From Boswellia sacra (Eukaryota; Streptophyta; Magnoliopsida; Sapindales; Burseraceae): 64,000 nt of DNA. Below the pieces are notes generated by a model. It saw nothing but the letters and a program-made list of their open reading frames with translations. It had not been told where the DNA came from and made no database searches. This document shows, one piece after another, positions 1 to 11,037 of this stretch (positions within the stretch are counted from its first letter, which is position 1; each line of letters opens with the position of its first letter). A program made the translations under genes and the position numbers. The stretch covers positions 186,001-250,000 of the forward strand of contig SNVD02011111.1 in NCBI GenBank assembly GCA_013180625.2. Reading direction: 5' to 3'.

Positions 1-1701
1 TCGATTAGAATCACAAACATCACTATGTATAAGTTCTAAAACTTGAGTTGTCCTCTCAATCGACTTATAAGGCTTCCTAGGTTGTTTAGCTTGAACACAA
101 ATCTCACACTTGTATTTAAAATCAATTATAGCTTTAGGCACTAAGTTAAGATCCATCATTCTTTTGATTTTCTTTAAAGACACATGTCCAAGTCTCCCAT
201 GCCAAACATTAGAAGTTTCAATATTAAAAACTTTGGAAACTTTATTAGATCTTGAAAAATTATTCAACTTAAATAAACCATCACAAACATAACATTTACC
301 AAAAAATACATTATTTTTAGAGATTACAACTCTATGGGACTCTAAAACAATTTTGTATCCTTGTTGAACTAAAGAAGACCTACTAACAAGATTTCTTCTC
401 ACTTCAGGAACATAACGCACTTCCTTGAGAATTAAAGTCTTTCCAGAGGTCATCTTCAATTCAATATCTCCAATCCCAAGTATTTGTGCGGTAGTATTAT
501 TGCCTAGGGTCACACTTCCTCCACTTGAGTTCTGATAATTTTTAAAATAACTTCTATAAGAATAAACATGAATATTCGCGCCTGAATCTAACCACCATTC
601 ATTATTTTCATAAGTAAAATTAACGCTCAAAGAATGAGAATTCTTATACCTAATGAGAGGTTCATTTTGTTCACTTGGACTTCCTTCTTCCAAGACATGT
701 ACTTGATCCTTTTGATCTTTATGATGTTGCTTGGGCTTATGTTTGTAGGCTTCTGTCTTTTTGTAAAAACAATCCTTTGCCATATGATTAGATCTACCAC
801 AAACATAGCAAATCCTATCCCCTTTGCCTTTAGAATTCTTAGACTTATTATGTTGATTATTCTTATTCTTAAAGCTCCTTCTCCTAGGTTGAAAACCATT
901 TTTATTATTGTTCTTGAAATTCCTAGTGTTTTCAACTAAGTTTACTTTAGTACTTTCAATTTGATTAAAAGTATCAACTCTATTATTTTCTTCAATTGTA
1001 AGTGAGTTAATCACTTGTGTCAAGGAAAGAGTTCCTTGTCTATGTTTTAAAGATTTGGAAAAATCATACCAACTAGGATGTAACTTTTCTATTAAACATG
1101 ACACCTTAAAATCTTTACTAAGAGTCGTACCATTTTTCTCAACTCTTCTCAAAAGTTCTTGGAACTCATGAATTTGATCTCTAATAGGCTTAGAATCTAC
1201 CATTTTATAAAGATTAAAATTTGAAACAGGAAATCTATCTAGACTAGTGTCTTCTATCCCATAAACGGCTCCAAGAGTGTTCCACAATTCTAAGGCATTT
1301 TTGGTAGTTTCATAAACATCATAGAGATGATCTGATAAAGCACTTAATATTCTATTGTGACAATGATAATGTATCTCTTCTTTTGACATTTGAGTTGTGG
1401 AAGTAGAAGTGGAACTAGAGGCTTCTTGGGTTATAGATGTATTGCTAGGTTGATTAGATGGTTCACTAGGTTGACTAGTTGGTTCAATAGCCGAAATTAA
1501 ACATAGAACAGTGAGCCAATATTTCAATTGTCTTTGCCATCTCCTAAAATTTTGTCCATTAAATTTTTCAGGTTTTATACTATTTACTTCCTCAATCTTA
1601 TTTATTGTCTTTACACTAAAATATCTAAAAGCAAAGGAAATAACTAATATAGATCTGCGCACAATATATAAAATAAATATCACAAAATATTCAATATGCA
1701 A
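1..1701 (-). CDS. Copia gag-pol polyprotein, N-terminal part (partial)
   Basis: The minus-strand frame is open from 1701 to base 1 (about 567 codons). In order it shows a Gag region starting KPEKFNGQNFRRWQ near 1575; a serine/threonine-rich insert; the UBN2-type Gag core near 1375-1000; a CCHC zinc knuckle CYVCGRSNHMAKDC (about 815-774); the retropepsin active site DSGA (about 588-577); the GAG-pre-integrase HHCC region with WHGRLGH (about 200) and CEIC (about 105); and the first integrase core aspartate in HSDVC near 20. No in-frame ATG precedes the conserved Gag start: the first is near 1388, inside Gag, and stops lie just upstream of 1701. The initiation codon therefore seems lost, although the rest of the frame is intact. 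RT and RNase H would lie to the left of the window. Confidence 0.85.
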   Translation of the reverse strand, partial: MHIEYFVIFILYIVRRSILVISFAFRYFSVKTINKIEEVNSIKPEKFNGQNFRRWQRQLKYWLTVLCLISAIEPTSQPSEPSNQPSNTSITQEASSSTSTSTTQMSKEEIHYHCHNRILSALSDHLYDVYETTKNALELWNTLGAVYGIEDTSLDRFPVSNFNLYKMVDSKPIRDQIHEFQELLRRVEKNGTTLSKDFKVSCLIEKLHPSWYDFSKSLKHRQGTLSLTQVINSLTIEENNRVDTFNQIESTKVNLVENTRNFKNNNKNGFQPRRRSFKNKNNQHNKSKNSKGKGDRICYVCGRSNHMAKDCFYKKTEAYKHKPKQHHKDQKDQVHVLEEGSPSEQNEPLIRYKNSHSLSVNFTYENNEWWLDSGANIHVYSYRSYFKNYQNSSGGSVTLGNNTTAQILGIGDIELKMTSGKTLILKEVRYVPEVRRNLVSRSSLVQQGYKIVLESHRVVISKNNVFFGKCYVCDGLFKLNNFSRSNKVSKVFNIETSNVWHGRLGHVSLKKIKRMMDLNLVPKAIIDFKYKCEICVQAKQPRKPYKSIERTTQVLELIHSDVCDSNR

Positions 1702-2299
1702 TTAATAAAAATTTCAAACTAATTAAACAATTAGTAGACACTTATGAAAAATATGTAACCGATAATTAAATTAAATAACTATTTTAAATTTGAAAGTAAA
1801 ATAAAACCGTTTAAAGTTTTTAAACTAATAAATTAATAAAAGTTATAATAACTTTAGTATCATAAATATTTTAGAGTTGTAATAGAAACTTAAATATTTA
1901 AGACAAAAGTAATGTAACTTTCAATTTTATAAATAAAATTTAATTCATTAAAAATTGTAACAGAAACTTAAATATAAAAAAATGTAACCTTCAGTTTTAT
2001 AAATAAAATTTAATGTATTCAAAATTTCAAATTTTGTCTAAATAATTTATTATTCTATTGCAAACATAACTTGAAGTCTTAAATGAATTTAAAACAAACT
2101 TTAAGAAATAATTATGATATGTAGGAAAATACTTTGTAAGTCACCTTGCAATAATATAGATATATATTTTAAATCAAACCAAACAATAATTTATTAATGA
2201 AATATTATATTATAATAAATACACACACAATTATACAATTAGAATAAACAAATTAAAATTTACAAAATATATATGAATATTAAAACAAACGAATGAGTA

Positions 2300-2315
2300 G
2301 TCTTTGGCTTTAGAT
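2300..2315 (-). other. primer-binding-site position of the Copia element (self-complementary leader)
   Basis: Directly after the 5' LTR the leader reads ATCTAAAGCCAAAGAC on the minus strand. It has no TGG start as expected for a tRNA 3'-end primer site. CTAAAGCCAAAG is the reverse complement of CTTTGGCTTTAG inside the same LTR (near 4694-4706). The same arrangement, with 15 matching bases, is found in the element at 34819. Confidence 0.6.
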
Positions 2316-2424
2316 TGTTAGAAAAATATTATTAATTTACCAAATAACACATGCTCAACCAATATTATAAACAAATAACAAAATAAATAACGTAATAGAT
2401 CGGGAATTCACCAAATATATTCTT

Positions 2425-2450
2425 GGCCGGAGTTACTGTTTACTCCGGCC
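2425..2450 (+). other. perfect hairpin in LINE 5' UTR
   Basis: GGCCGGAGT (2425-2433) and ACTCCGGCC (2442-2450) form a 9-bp GC-rich stem with an 8-nt loop close to the element's 5' end. Similar CTGTT/CTATT-CA(T/C)CCGGC phrases recur at about 2570, 2718, 2872 and 2890. Confidence 0.6.
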
Positions 2451-3105
2451 GATAGGCGAGTTAGCCTTTGGAATTTATGTGTGTTATAGATCGGGATATC
2501 CTGAACAAACTTACCCTCTTCGATTTCCGACCGGAAAGCGTTCAAAAATGCGGTAAACAGTTATTGGATTTACTGTTTATCCGCCGCCGACCAGCACGTG
2601 AATAGTCACAGCCACTACCATCGTATTGGCCTTGTCTCGATCTTCAATTTTACCTCAACATCACCTCCTGATTCGGTCTGCAACCCATCCGTCCACGGCA
2701 GCAAAGTTTCGACATTTCACTATTCACCACCGCTCATTGAAAATCAGTGAGTGGCATCTCACCTCCACCACCATCTTGTAGATCGGACAACACTGATCAA
2801 TTTTTCCTTCTACACCATCATCAGATTCAGACCACGACTACCTCAAAACACCATTTCTTCAATTCGGGTGTCACTATTCACGACGGCCGTTACTATTCAT
2901 CCGGCGGTTATCGTTCATCAAGTTTCAGATTGCTCCTCGGGTTATTCCACGCAAGTTTGCTTTTTGGCTCCTCCCCTGATTCCTTGTAGATTACCGATTA
3001 TAAAGCGGTGATGACGACTTCGCAAGCCGCCCTGTTTCGGTGCATGGTTTGCTTTCGTTTTCCATCTCTTTTTTGAGCTTTTTATTGCATTTGATTTGTG
3101 ATTTA

Positions 3106-4455
3106 ATGGATCCACCCAAGTCAATTGTTGACTTTTGGACTGACAAAATCAAGATCACTGACTCGAGTATCCGATGCAGACTGTTTTCGATTTCCCCCAA
3201 GAAACTGGGAATAGTCCTTGAGATCCCGGATGAAACCGTTGACGAGAATGTGGCCGAATGGCGTAGATGTCTCTTTGGCTTCTTTCCGGGATTTTCGATG
3301 CCCTTTCATGCTGCACGCTCTATGGCCATGTGTGCTTGGAAAGCTAGCGGTCTACAGGACGTGCGTTCCACAGTTAATAGATATCTCGTCTTCCGTTTTC
3401 GAACTGAGGATAAGGTTCATGCAATCATTGATCGCGATCCTTGGTTGTTTGGAGGTAAATATATTTATTTAGAACCATGGCAACCGCATTTGAATCTTGA
3501 TCTTTTTGATACTAAATTGTACCCAGTTTGGGTCCATTTGCATGGCCTGCCGTTTTCTTTGTGGATAACAAAAGGCCTTGCCATGGTTTCAAGCATGGTT
3601 GGAGAACCTATCTCTTGCGATAAGATGACTTCTGATCTTTCCAGATTGGAGTATGCGAGGGTATGTGTTTGGCTGAATACAGAATACCCTCCAGTAAAGA
3701 ACTTCGAGATCAGATGTAAGCTCTCTTCCGAGCCTATCCAAATCCGAGTTGAGTATGAGTGGCTTCCAAAGTATTACCTCAAATATTGCTCCTTTGGTCA
3801 TCGATGCTCGGATCCAGCAAACACTTTAGGTAAGGATAAGAAAGAAGCAAATACCTTTGTTAACCCATCTTTGAATGAGGGTAATAAGAAAGAGGCAAAT
3901 ACCTCTGTTAGCGCCCCTTTGCATAAGGGTATGGAAGTGACCAAGGTCGCTGAGAATTTAAAAGTTGTTACTCTTCCAACAAATTCTGCAATGCATGATG
4001 TGCCCTTTAAGGCTGCTACAGTTTTGAGTACAGAGTCAGTCTCAGATTCTAACTCTTTTTCTCCATTTGCGACTAACCAAGGTAAGCTTCTGGGTTCTAT
4101 CCAGTGTTCTACAAATCGTGAGGCATCTGTTTTGTCAGAGCGGATAAATACAGGGCAACCTCTTGTGTCTTCTCCCTCTCGTTTTGAGCCTTTAAATAGG
4201 CTAAGTGATGAGGATCAACCTGATATGATTGATCATATTCATTCGGACACCCCGAGTACTCCAGTAAAAAAAGGTAAGAAGAAAAGAATAAGTAGGGTTA
4301 AGGCTTCACTTAATCATACTTGTTTTTTTCTATTTCTTTATGTTTGCACCATTGTGATCATTTTTATTTGTTTTTCTTTTATTGTTAGGCCATTTATGGT
4401 CATTGAAAATCTTGCTTTGTTCAGGCCGCCTGTAGCCTTTATTTCATGTTGTTAA
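3106..4455 (+). CDS. LINE ORF1-like protein (DUF4283 with degenerate zinc knuckle)
   Basis: The frame is open from 3040. I prefer the ATG at 3106 (MDPPKSIVDFW), because the preceding 22 residues are a hydrophobic run unlike the family and the conserved part starts after it. The protein is about 449 aa. Residues about 1-190 match the DUF4283 RNA-binding fold of plant LINE ORF1 proteins, with VWVHLHGLPFSLW, SRLEYARVCVW and IRVEYEWLP. The knuckle that follows is decayed: YLKYCSFGHRC keeps CxFGH, but the first cysteine position is tyrosine. A basic/serine-rich tail follows (KKGKKKRISR) and then a hydrophobic C-terminus that looks like read-through into former non-coding sequence. The role in the family is nucleic-acid chaperone for retrotransposition. 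No endonuclease/RT frame follows. Confidence 0.75.
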   Translation: MDPPKSIVDFWTDKIKITDSSIRCRLFSISPKKLGIVLEIPDETVDENVAEWRRCLFGFFPGFSMPFHAARSMAMCAWKASGLQDVRSTVNRYLVFRFRTEDKVHAIIDRDPWLFGGKYIYLEPWQPHLNLDLFDTKLYPVWVHLHGLPFSLWITKGLAMVSSMVGEPISCDKMTSDLSRLEYARVCVWLNTEYPPVKNFEIRCKLSSEPIQIRVEYEWLPKYYLKYCSFGHRCSDPANTLGKDKKEANTFVNPSLNEGNKKEANTSVSAPLHKGMEVTKVAENLKVVTLPTNSAMHDVPFKAATVLSTESVSDSNSFSPFATNQGKLLGSIQCSTNREASVLSERINTGQPLVSSPSRFEPLNRLSDEDQPDMIDHIHSDTPSTPVKKGKKKRISRVKASLNHTCFFLFLYVCTIVIIFICFSFIVRPFMVIENLALFRPPVAFISCC

Positions 4456-4625
4456 GGTCGTTTGAGGTCTTTACTTTGTTTTTGCCGCTTGTGACCTTTA
4501 TTTTTTATCTTGGACTTTATGTTGGACTTTACGTCCTAGTTGTAATTCTTGAGGTATGCCCCTCAGATTTTTGTACATTATAATTTCTTGCATCTATTTT
4601 ACTAAGCAACTTTTCCAAAAAAAAG

Positions 4626-5106
4626 TAACAACTATAAAAGCAAGTTAGAATAATCTGGCATGTGTTATGAGAGACACGCGTAAAGCGTTGTCCTAAAGCC
4701 AAAGAGTCCTCCCCTTCGTGCGGATAAAAGACGGTCCTCAAGAGCTCCAAGATACAACCCAATAGCTCTCAGCCACTCTGCTCAATGAGCACGATCACCG
4801 GAAGCATATGAACCAGTCTTACAAGTCGTAGTTGCAAAATTTAAGAATTTTGGAATTGAAAATGGGGAAGTGATGACTTTGATGATTAGTCTTTAAAAAT
4901 TGAACCTAAAGCCCTCTTTATATACTAGTGTACCTAAATATTGTAAACTATATTATTAATAGTGTAACTTCTATAACATAATGTGCATATAAATCAAGTA
5001 ATCTACAAATAAAATCAAATTTTATAACTCATATAATAAATTTATATAACTCATACATAATTAAATTTTATAATTCATAAAATTTAAAATCTTTTTTATT
5101 CCAACA
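4626..5106 (-). repeat. Copia 5' LTR, proximal portion
   Basis: The segment starts TGTTGGAATAAA on the minus strand at 5106. Its R/U5 part clearly resembles the LTR at 34819-35390: shared blocks include CCGGTGATCGTGCTCAT, GGGTTGTATCTTGGAG and GGAGGACTCTTTGGCTTTAG. The rest of this LTR is at 2316-2400. Confidence 0.8.
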
Positions 5107-5109
5107 ATT

Positions 5110-6180
5110 TTTTGGTTTTGCACACTGATACGAGAGTAAACGTGGGCAATATTTAAAAGGTGGAAGTTCTTTCACAAAAGCATTTTAACAGATATATTTC
5201 CTGGAATTATTCTTTCTATCTCTGGACATGATGATGATAATGCTTTAATTTTCAAATTAAGGCTGAAAAGTCGGGCGTACAGTAGCTTGACAAAGTTAAA
5301 AGTTAAGAAAGATGGAAATGGGCACGTACGACAGATGAAGTGACAGACGTGACCACATTGGGTAGCCGTTCGCAATTATATTTCGCATGTCTTTTGGTTG
5401 ATGTCTGGGCCCGTTCATAGCTTTTTTTTTAATTTCATTTCCGACCGTTGACGTTGTTTCTTTAGTCTTGGAATCTTGTTGTTGTGAAGTGGACCTGGCT
5501 ATGGCTGTATCGATGATCTTACTAATTTACATATATACATAATGCAACGGCTGGCTACTGCCAGTGTCCTGACTCTGGAGACGTGCAAAAAGGGGACCAA
5601 CGACGACTACCAAAAGTATGAAGTGCCCCATTGTCTCCATCCAAGTCGGGTGTAATTGTACGCTGTATTTATTTATATACTATATGTATCATCTTTCATT
5701 ATCAAGAATTAATATTCTTTGAAAACTACTGAAAACTTTTATTGACTTAAAAGAATCAAAGCATCTTTTACATATTTAGAGCTTTATATATCAAGCCTTA
5801 AAAAAGACATATCTGTTTGATGCCTGTCTTCCAATTGATTGGAAGAAAGAAAATATGTCACTGTAAGACAAGGAAAGAGAAGATTGGGGGGGCGCGGGCT
5901 AGAACTCTCCGACCTCAAGACCTCAAGTCAGTGATGGGAGGATGTAGTTTCAAAGGAGAATTCAGGATGCTTTATCTTGCGTCTTAGCGTCCAATTTATA
6001 GGAGTCTTAGACTTAATTATGATCCTTGTCAAGCAAGAATTCGTGCATGCTAGGAATTTTGATTTATAAAGATTTCCTCTAATGAAGTGAATCTTTTATG
6101 ACATGATTCTATCCCATTTAGGAATAGTACAATCCAGATATGGAATTAATTTGGTACAGTATTCCATCGGTACCGTATCA
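5110..6180. repeat. ZIP-locus spacer repeat, copy 1
   Basis: This non-coding segment recurs in diverged form at 15283-15862 plus 18516-18850 and 20275-20600, and at 52040-52690, with part at 48220-48640. Shared landmarks are TTTTGCACACTGATA, a CATGATGATGATAATGC block, GATGAAGTGACAGAC, GATGTCTGGGCC, an ACTGCCAGTG block and TCAAGAATTAAT. It is the distal upstream flank of a ZIP locus whose own gene would lie left of the Copia insertion, outside the window. Confidence 0.65.
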
Positions 6181-8140
6181 GAGAACAGAAGAGGTGATCA
6201 CAAGGAAAACACTCTTTACTGTTTTTTAAAAAGAAAAGAGAAGTTGAAGATAATGGGCAGTAGCACTGCGTCTGACTTTTAGGTTTCATTCAGTGAAAGA
6301 TCGATCGAGAACCTGATTTTGTTTCATTTCAGCACTTAGAATAACCTAACTTTTAAATTTCATTAAGTTACAAAAGCTTCCAGGTTTCACGAGTTAAAAC
6401 AGATTCTGATACTTCCTGATATTTTTTTAAACAGTTTGTTATTCCCATTTAGGACAGATATATTTTTTATATTAGTGGGCTGGCAACCATTACGGGTTCA
6501 ATAACGATGCAAATTAAAGAGAGAACGTGTGATCCGCTCTATTTTTATATTACAAAATATATTATTTGTTATAATTCATATTTCATAAATATTTACGTTG
6601 CTTGATATGAATTAATTAAATTTGAGCTACTAAACTGGAGAAAGGAAACTAGAAGGAAAAAGAAAGTCCAATTCAGAAGCCAGAAAAGGTTGGAAATTCA
6701 ATAAGCAATAATTTTGTTTGGTGAGCAAACAAGCAGTGGAGTTGAGAGAGAGAAAGAGAAAGAACCTGATTATAAGTGGAAAGCCTTTTGGCTTAGAATT
6801 GAGACGATGAGTAGCTGGGTAGGAAGAGCAGAATCTCAAATCTGCCATGACAGACAGTTGATCATGAGGGAAGTTGTAAAACACAAGTTGAAGTTAAATG
6901 TAAGGATTATGTAATTCCTACCTCGAACTACAAAGAACTAATGAAAACAAAGAAATTAATCATTCAATAATATCAAACGTGGAGTGAGGCTTAAATCTTA
7001 ATACAAAATAATTTGATTTCATTTAAACCTAACCTCCTCCTTATCCCATCTATAACCACTAAACGCATCTCTATATCTTTGTTCAGATTTCGGTTAGCCA
7101 TGTCTAACCCACCTCACGAAACTACAACATATATTAATAAATTTATAAAAATGCCCTCTATTAATAGATTTTATTATTTATCTACTAACGTAATAAACCT
7201 GCAGCCTGACTGCCCATCAATAGGTTCAGTTTCAGCATGTGAAGACTAGACAGTCAATTGAAAGTTGCCAAAAGATGAGCAAGAAGAGATGGCATTCGAG
7301 GAGACAATTTACAAACACATATAATATTGCACATTAGATCGGTCAAAAAAAGCGGCCATTCTCGTCATGCCTTTGAATTCTATGTGGCCATCGTACATAC
7401 TTTTATTCTTATACTCTTCTAATCTATACTCTTTTTTAACCAAAGAAACCTTCAAATGAATATCTAACCATCATCTCGTTATCCCTGTAATAGGTCGATC
7501 AATAAATTTTTTGTCATAGTTAGCTAGTTAAAATTTCATGAAGAGTTTCCAGGTTCCAGCCCAACCCGCCAGCACCAATCAATTGAAATCGTAAAATCGA
7601 ATAATTATAACTTGATGAGTGGGGGAATTATTTCCATTAGTGAGCTGGGGGTTTGGATTGTATTGGCAGGTAAACCTCATCTAATAATAAAACAAAATAA
7701 GCAAATTAACCAAACACCAAAAAAAAAGGGCTGAATTATGGTGGTTCATTCTTAATCAAAGAGTTACGCTTTTGTCTAGGTTCATTCTCAATCCAGGAGC
7801 CACACTTTCTTAAGGTCACACTCTCTGTTACCTTTCTAGTTTATTAAACACTCTAACATATATCTCAAGTATGTACATCTCCTGAGTCCTAATACGTACA
7901 CTGCTTATTTATACGACTCTGAATTCAAAATTTGTAGGAATCTTAGTCTCACAAATACAACTAGGATTGCTAGCAATAAAATAGGCTAACCTCAAACTCA
8001 GTAGAACAAAAAAAATTTTATTATAAGAATAAAATTCTTGTCTGCATTAACCTTTTATTAATAGATTTTCGTGATAGTCCTAATCCGACTTAGTCTTTTG
8101 TGTAATAATGAGCAACTAATTTTAAAAATAATTAAGTTTG
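6181..8140. other. intergenic, no gene recognised
   Basis: AT-rich sequence. A purine-rich stretch at 6650-6790 and short open frames at 6630-6914 and 7013-7249 show no recognisable protein. Direct CCAGGTTTC and TTAATCAA-type motifs occur but no element ends were found. Confidence 0.5.
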
Positions 8141-8149
8141 TTTTGTTGA

Positions 8150-8640
8150 TCTGAAGAGGGTCCCTTCTTTCTTCGGAGTTGACTTAAGTACATTTGGGCC
8201 TAGCTAAGTATGACTTTAAGCCATGTAGTAGACACATACATGCACATATCTATAATCTGCGCTTCACTTGGCATTTCCCAAACGTACATGATGAATAGAT
8301 TAGGATTCAGGAAGGCACTTCAAGTTTAGTTAGCGCACGAACTTTCCCTGTATGCATCGTGCGACTTAATTCTGAAGGGCAATGCAAGTTTGTCAAAAAG
8401 CTAGTAATAACAGCTTATACATTTCACATTCTTGGCAATATTGCTTTCACTAAGTTAAAATTAATGGCGGATTGGTAGTATAAAGCATGAAATTAATCTA
8501 TAACACAGTAAATAAATAAATATAACATTCATAACAATAATCATTTAATAATTAGGTGAATAAATGCTCTGAATTCAATGAAAAGATGATATATCATTTT
8601 TATTACCAAATATTACCAAAAAAAAGGTTAAAAAAATCAT
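8150..8640. repeat. 3' flank of ZIP pseudogene, shared with 42360-44880
   Basis: Blocks such as TTCCTTCTTTCTTCGGAG-like sequence (8160), the TATGCATCRTG region (8350) and TCAAAAAGCTAG (8395) through GTTAAAATTAATGG (8455) recur in order downstream of the intact ZIP gene (about 42385, 44343, 44393, 44665). This shows that the duplication included the 3' flank. Confidence 0.6.
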
Positions 8641-8754
8641 ATTTCTACTGTGGACAACTCCGGTTTAACCCACTTGGCCAACGGAGACATGCAACCAGCC
8701 CCCAGAAGAAGAGAAATATTAGCTGCAATTTGAAGCTTTGTGTTGCTTTGCATC

Positions 8755-9269
8755 TGTAGGAATTTCCCCTACACCAACATCAATCCAGAAAACACAAGAA
8801 AGAAAAGGACAGAGTAAAAATAGCAAGCAGGAACACCAGAATTTTAGCAAGGTTTGGCCAAATCAAAAGCCTGTATCCTCGTGAGTTCCCCAGTAGAATT
8901 CATCTGCACAATTCAATCAAAATTACAGCCTAATCACAAAGCCAGAATTTACACTCTGACACCCAGATACAGAGAAAGAATACCCAAGGATCTCTCGGAG
9001 AAAATTTTCTTCTCAATCCCCTGATTCTTGCCCCCTATATGAATTTCTCTCCGAATGTAAAGAAGTTTTTCTAATTCGTAACAACTCAACTACTGGCTAT
9101 TAAGCTTTATAGTCCAAGCTTAGTGACCAATACAACATACTCTTTTGCTTTAATACACTTAACAAACTGACTAAAATACAAAATAAAGAAAAAACAGAAA
9201 ATTAACAAACTGACTGTACAGCAGCATCATGAGCTTTGACTTTGAAACTTTTATGAAGCTGACTCAACA
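8755..9269 (-). mobile_element. solo LTR inside ZIP pseudogene exon 3
   Basis: The 515-bp insert starts TGTAGGAATT and ends TCAACA (plus strand), with perfect 5-bp target duplications GCATC at 8750-8754 and 9270-9274. Without it, exon 3 reads continuously as in the intact paralogue. TG...CA ends and the absence of coding sequence indicate a solo LTR. On the minus strand it reads TGTTGAGTCAGC...CCTACA, the usual Copia-like form. Confidence 0.85.
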
Positions 9270-9982
9270 GCATCTTTGGGTTCATGAAATCCGCAGCAAG
9301 AATATCCACGAGAGACATGTATATTAAGATTCTAGCTGATGCTCCATTAAATATCCCTTCAACAATTAGCGCAGTCGGGCTATTCTCATCATAAACTATG
9401 CCTATTGTTATCCCAACTGAAGTTGCAAGTGAGAAGAACAACACCATAATTGCAATTGCTTGACACTTGAATTTTGCCTACATACAGAGAAATAAGTCAC
9501 TTTAAATGAAGAAAATTAAATAATAAGTGAACACATTATACAAAGCAGATGGATAGTGCTAGTGTTAAAAATTAAAAAAAAAAAGGTGAAACGTCTCCAA
9601 CTAATCGGAATCTTTGGTCAACCGACATTATATGATGCATATTGTTACACAATGCAGATATATATGTTGTCTGGGATTAGACATGTTGAAAAGGATTAAA
9701 TAGTATAATAGATTTTATTTTTTAAACTTAATATGGGTGTTTATATAACATTTATTACGTATATTGCTACTATTATACATATTTACTATTTACTATTTTA
9801 TATATATTTTATTTCATATTTTATACAGATTATTATAATTATATAATATTTCAATTATGGGGTCCATTTGACATGTCTGTCTAGGGTACTAAGGAGTCAC
9901 AATGATATTGAAATTAAATAATAATAATAAGGAATGGGAATGGTACCTTGGGCGATGCAATTACCACCTAGTCCCATGCCTT

Positions 9983-11037
9983 TAGGGTCGGCAATTTGAC
10001 CCACCAGGCACCAGGTCCAAGGCCCCGGTGTGGACCGTAAAAATGGGGCGGGTCTGAGGCATAATAATTTGTTCTGGTCAGAGCGGGTCTGGGTCCAACC
10101 CCTTAGACCCGTTGAACTGCCCCACCCCACCCCGCAAAATGTAGGGGTGTATATGTAAAATTTTAAAAGTTTAGAACTGTTTAGTAATTTTTTAGGTTAT
10201 ATTTGTTAAATTTTTATATATGTGAATTTTCCAAATTTTATAAACAATACAAATACTTTGACAAAAGTAACATTTTAATTAATAATTAACATCTTTTAGT
10301 ATATTAATATTAATTTTATCATATTATAATGACAAAATAAAATATTTATATTTTTTAGTAATTAAATTTGTATAATATATACAATCTTGATATAGATTAT
10401 TAAGTACTAATTAAATTATTACAATATTAATAAGATCATTTCCAAAATGTATACTTTTAATATAATCAATATATTATTTTCTAAATATATAAATAGAAAT
10501 ATGATAAGAACAATCTTATAATCTTAAATATATGATTAATCGTAATTTAAATTAATTAATTGAATTATTAATGTTTTATAAATATATATAATGTTAATTA
10601 ATTGGTATATATCAATCATTTATTATTATTATTATTATTATATTAAAATTAAATCAACATGCTATTGAAAAATTATTTAATTGTATTATTAACTATTTAA
10701 AAAATTGTCAATTAACTAGTTTAGAAGCAATAATAAACTTTTAATATTACTTCTAATAGAGTATGTAACATTATTACTAATAAAATCAAATGGTAATTAG
10801 TGGTCACTATTTTTTTAAATGATATAACTAATTTATACAATTACCATTTAGTTTGTATAATGCTGAAAAAATGAAAACTTACATAAACTTTATACAGGTG
10901 GACGAGGTTACCAAAATATAAATATTATAGGGGTATGATTGCAAAAATATAAATGTTTAAGGATGGGGAAAAAAATTGAGCGGGGCGAGACCAGGTACCT
11001 ACCGCCCCGGACCCGTCCCACCCCATTGCCAACCCTA
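9983..11037. mobile_element. non-autonomous hAT element in ZIP pseudogene exon 2
   Basis: The 1055-bp insert is flanked by perfect 8-bp duplications CATGCCTT (9975-9982, 11038-11045). Its terminal inverted repeats are TAGGGTCGGCAAT and TAGGGTTGGCAAT (one mismatch). The first and last roughly 150 bp are rich in G/C runs (for example GGGGCGGG and CCCCACCCC), while the core is very AT-rich. There is no transposase frame. An 8-bp duplication with TAGGGTTGGCAA-type ends is characteristic of hAT. Confidence 0.92.

Larger units (their letters stand above)
2400..4625 (+). mobile_element. LINE-derived element with ORF1 only, inserted in a Copia LTR
   Basis: The element has a GC-rich 5' UTR of about 700 bp, an ORF1-type gene (3106-4455), about 160 bp of 3' sequence and a short A-tail (about 4617-4624). 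It splits the minus-strand Copia LTR at a point that restores a normal LTR length when the element is removed. There is no ORF2 (endonuclease/reverse transcriptase), so it would depend on another LINE. The exact 5' end is uncertain (2395-2405) and I could not resolve a target-site duplication, although GTAA occurs near both ends. Confidence 0.7.
1..5106 (-). mobile_element. Ty1/Copia LTR retrotransposon, 5' half, running off the left edge
   Basis: Read on the minus strand, a 5' LTR begins TGTTGG at 5106 and ends ...CTAACA at 2316. It is followed by a leader and then gag-pol, which leaves the window at base 1. A LINE (about 2400-4625) interrupts the LTR. Removing it leaves about 566 bp, matching the 572-bp LTRs of the related element at 34819-38634. 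The LTR has a TATA box (TATATAAAG, minus strand, 4916-4924) and a strongly conserved GC-rich block near 4680-4715. The leader at 2300-2315 reads ATCTAAAGCCAAAG just inside the LTR. The 3' LTR lies outside the window, so age and target-site duplication cannot be judged. Confidence 0.85.

Noticed and set aside
634..939. Open frames on the plus strand opposite Copia gag
   Set aside because: Shadow of the minus-strand gag zinc-knuckle region, which has clear family motifs.
4520..4530. TGTTGGAC as the end of the Copia LTR
   Set aside because: It lies inside the LINE 3' region; the true LTR end is at 2316, next to the leader.
7738..8060. Possible LTR (promoter-like and direct-repeat phrases)
   Set aside because: No TG/CA ends, target duplication or family resemblance was found.
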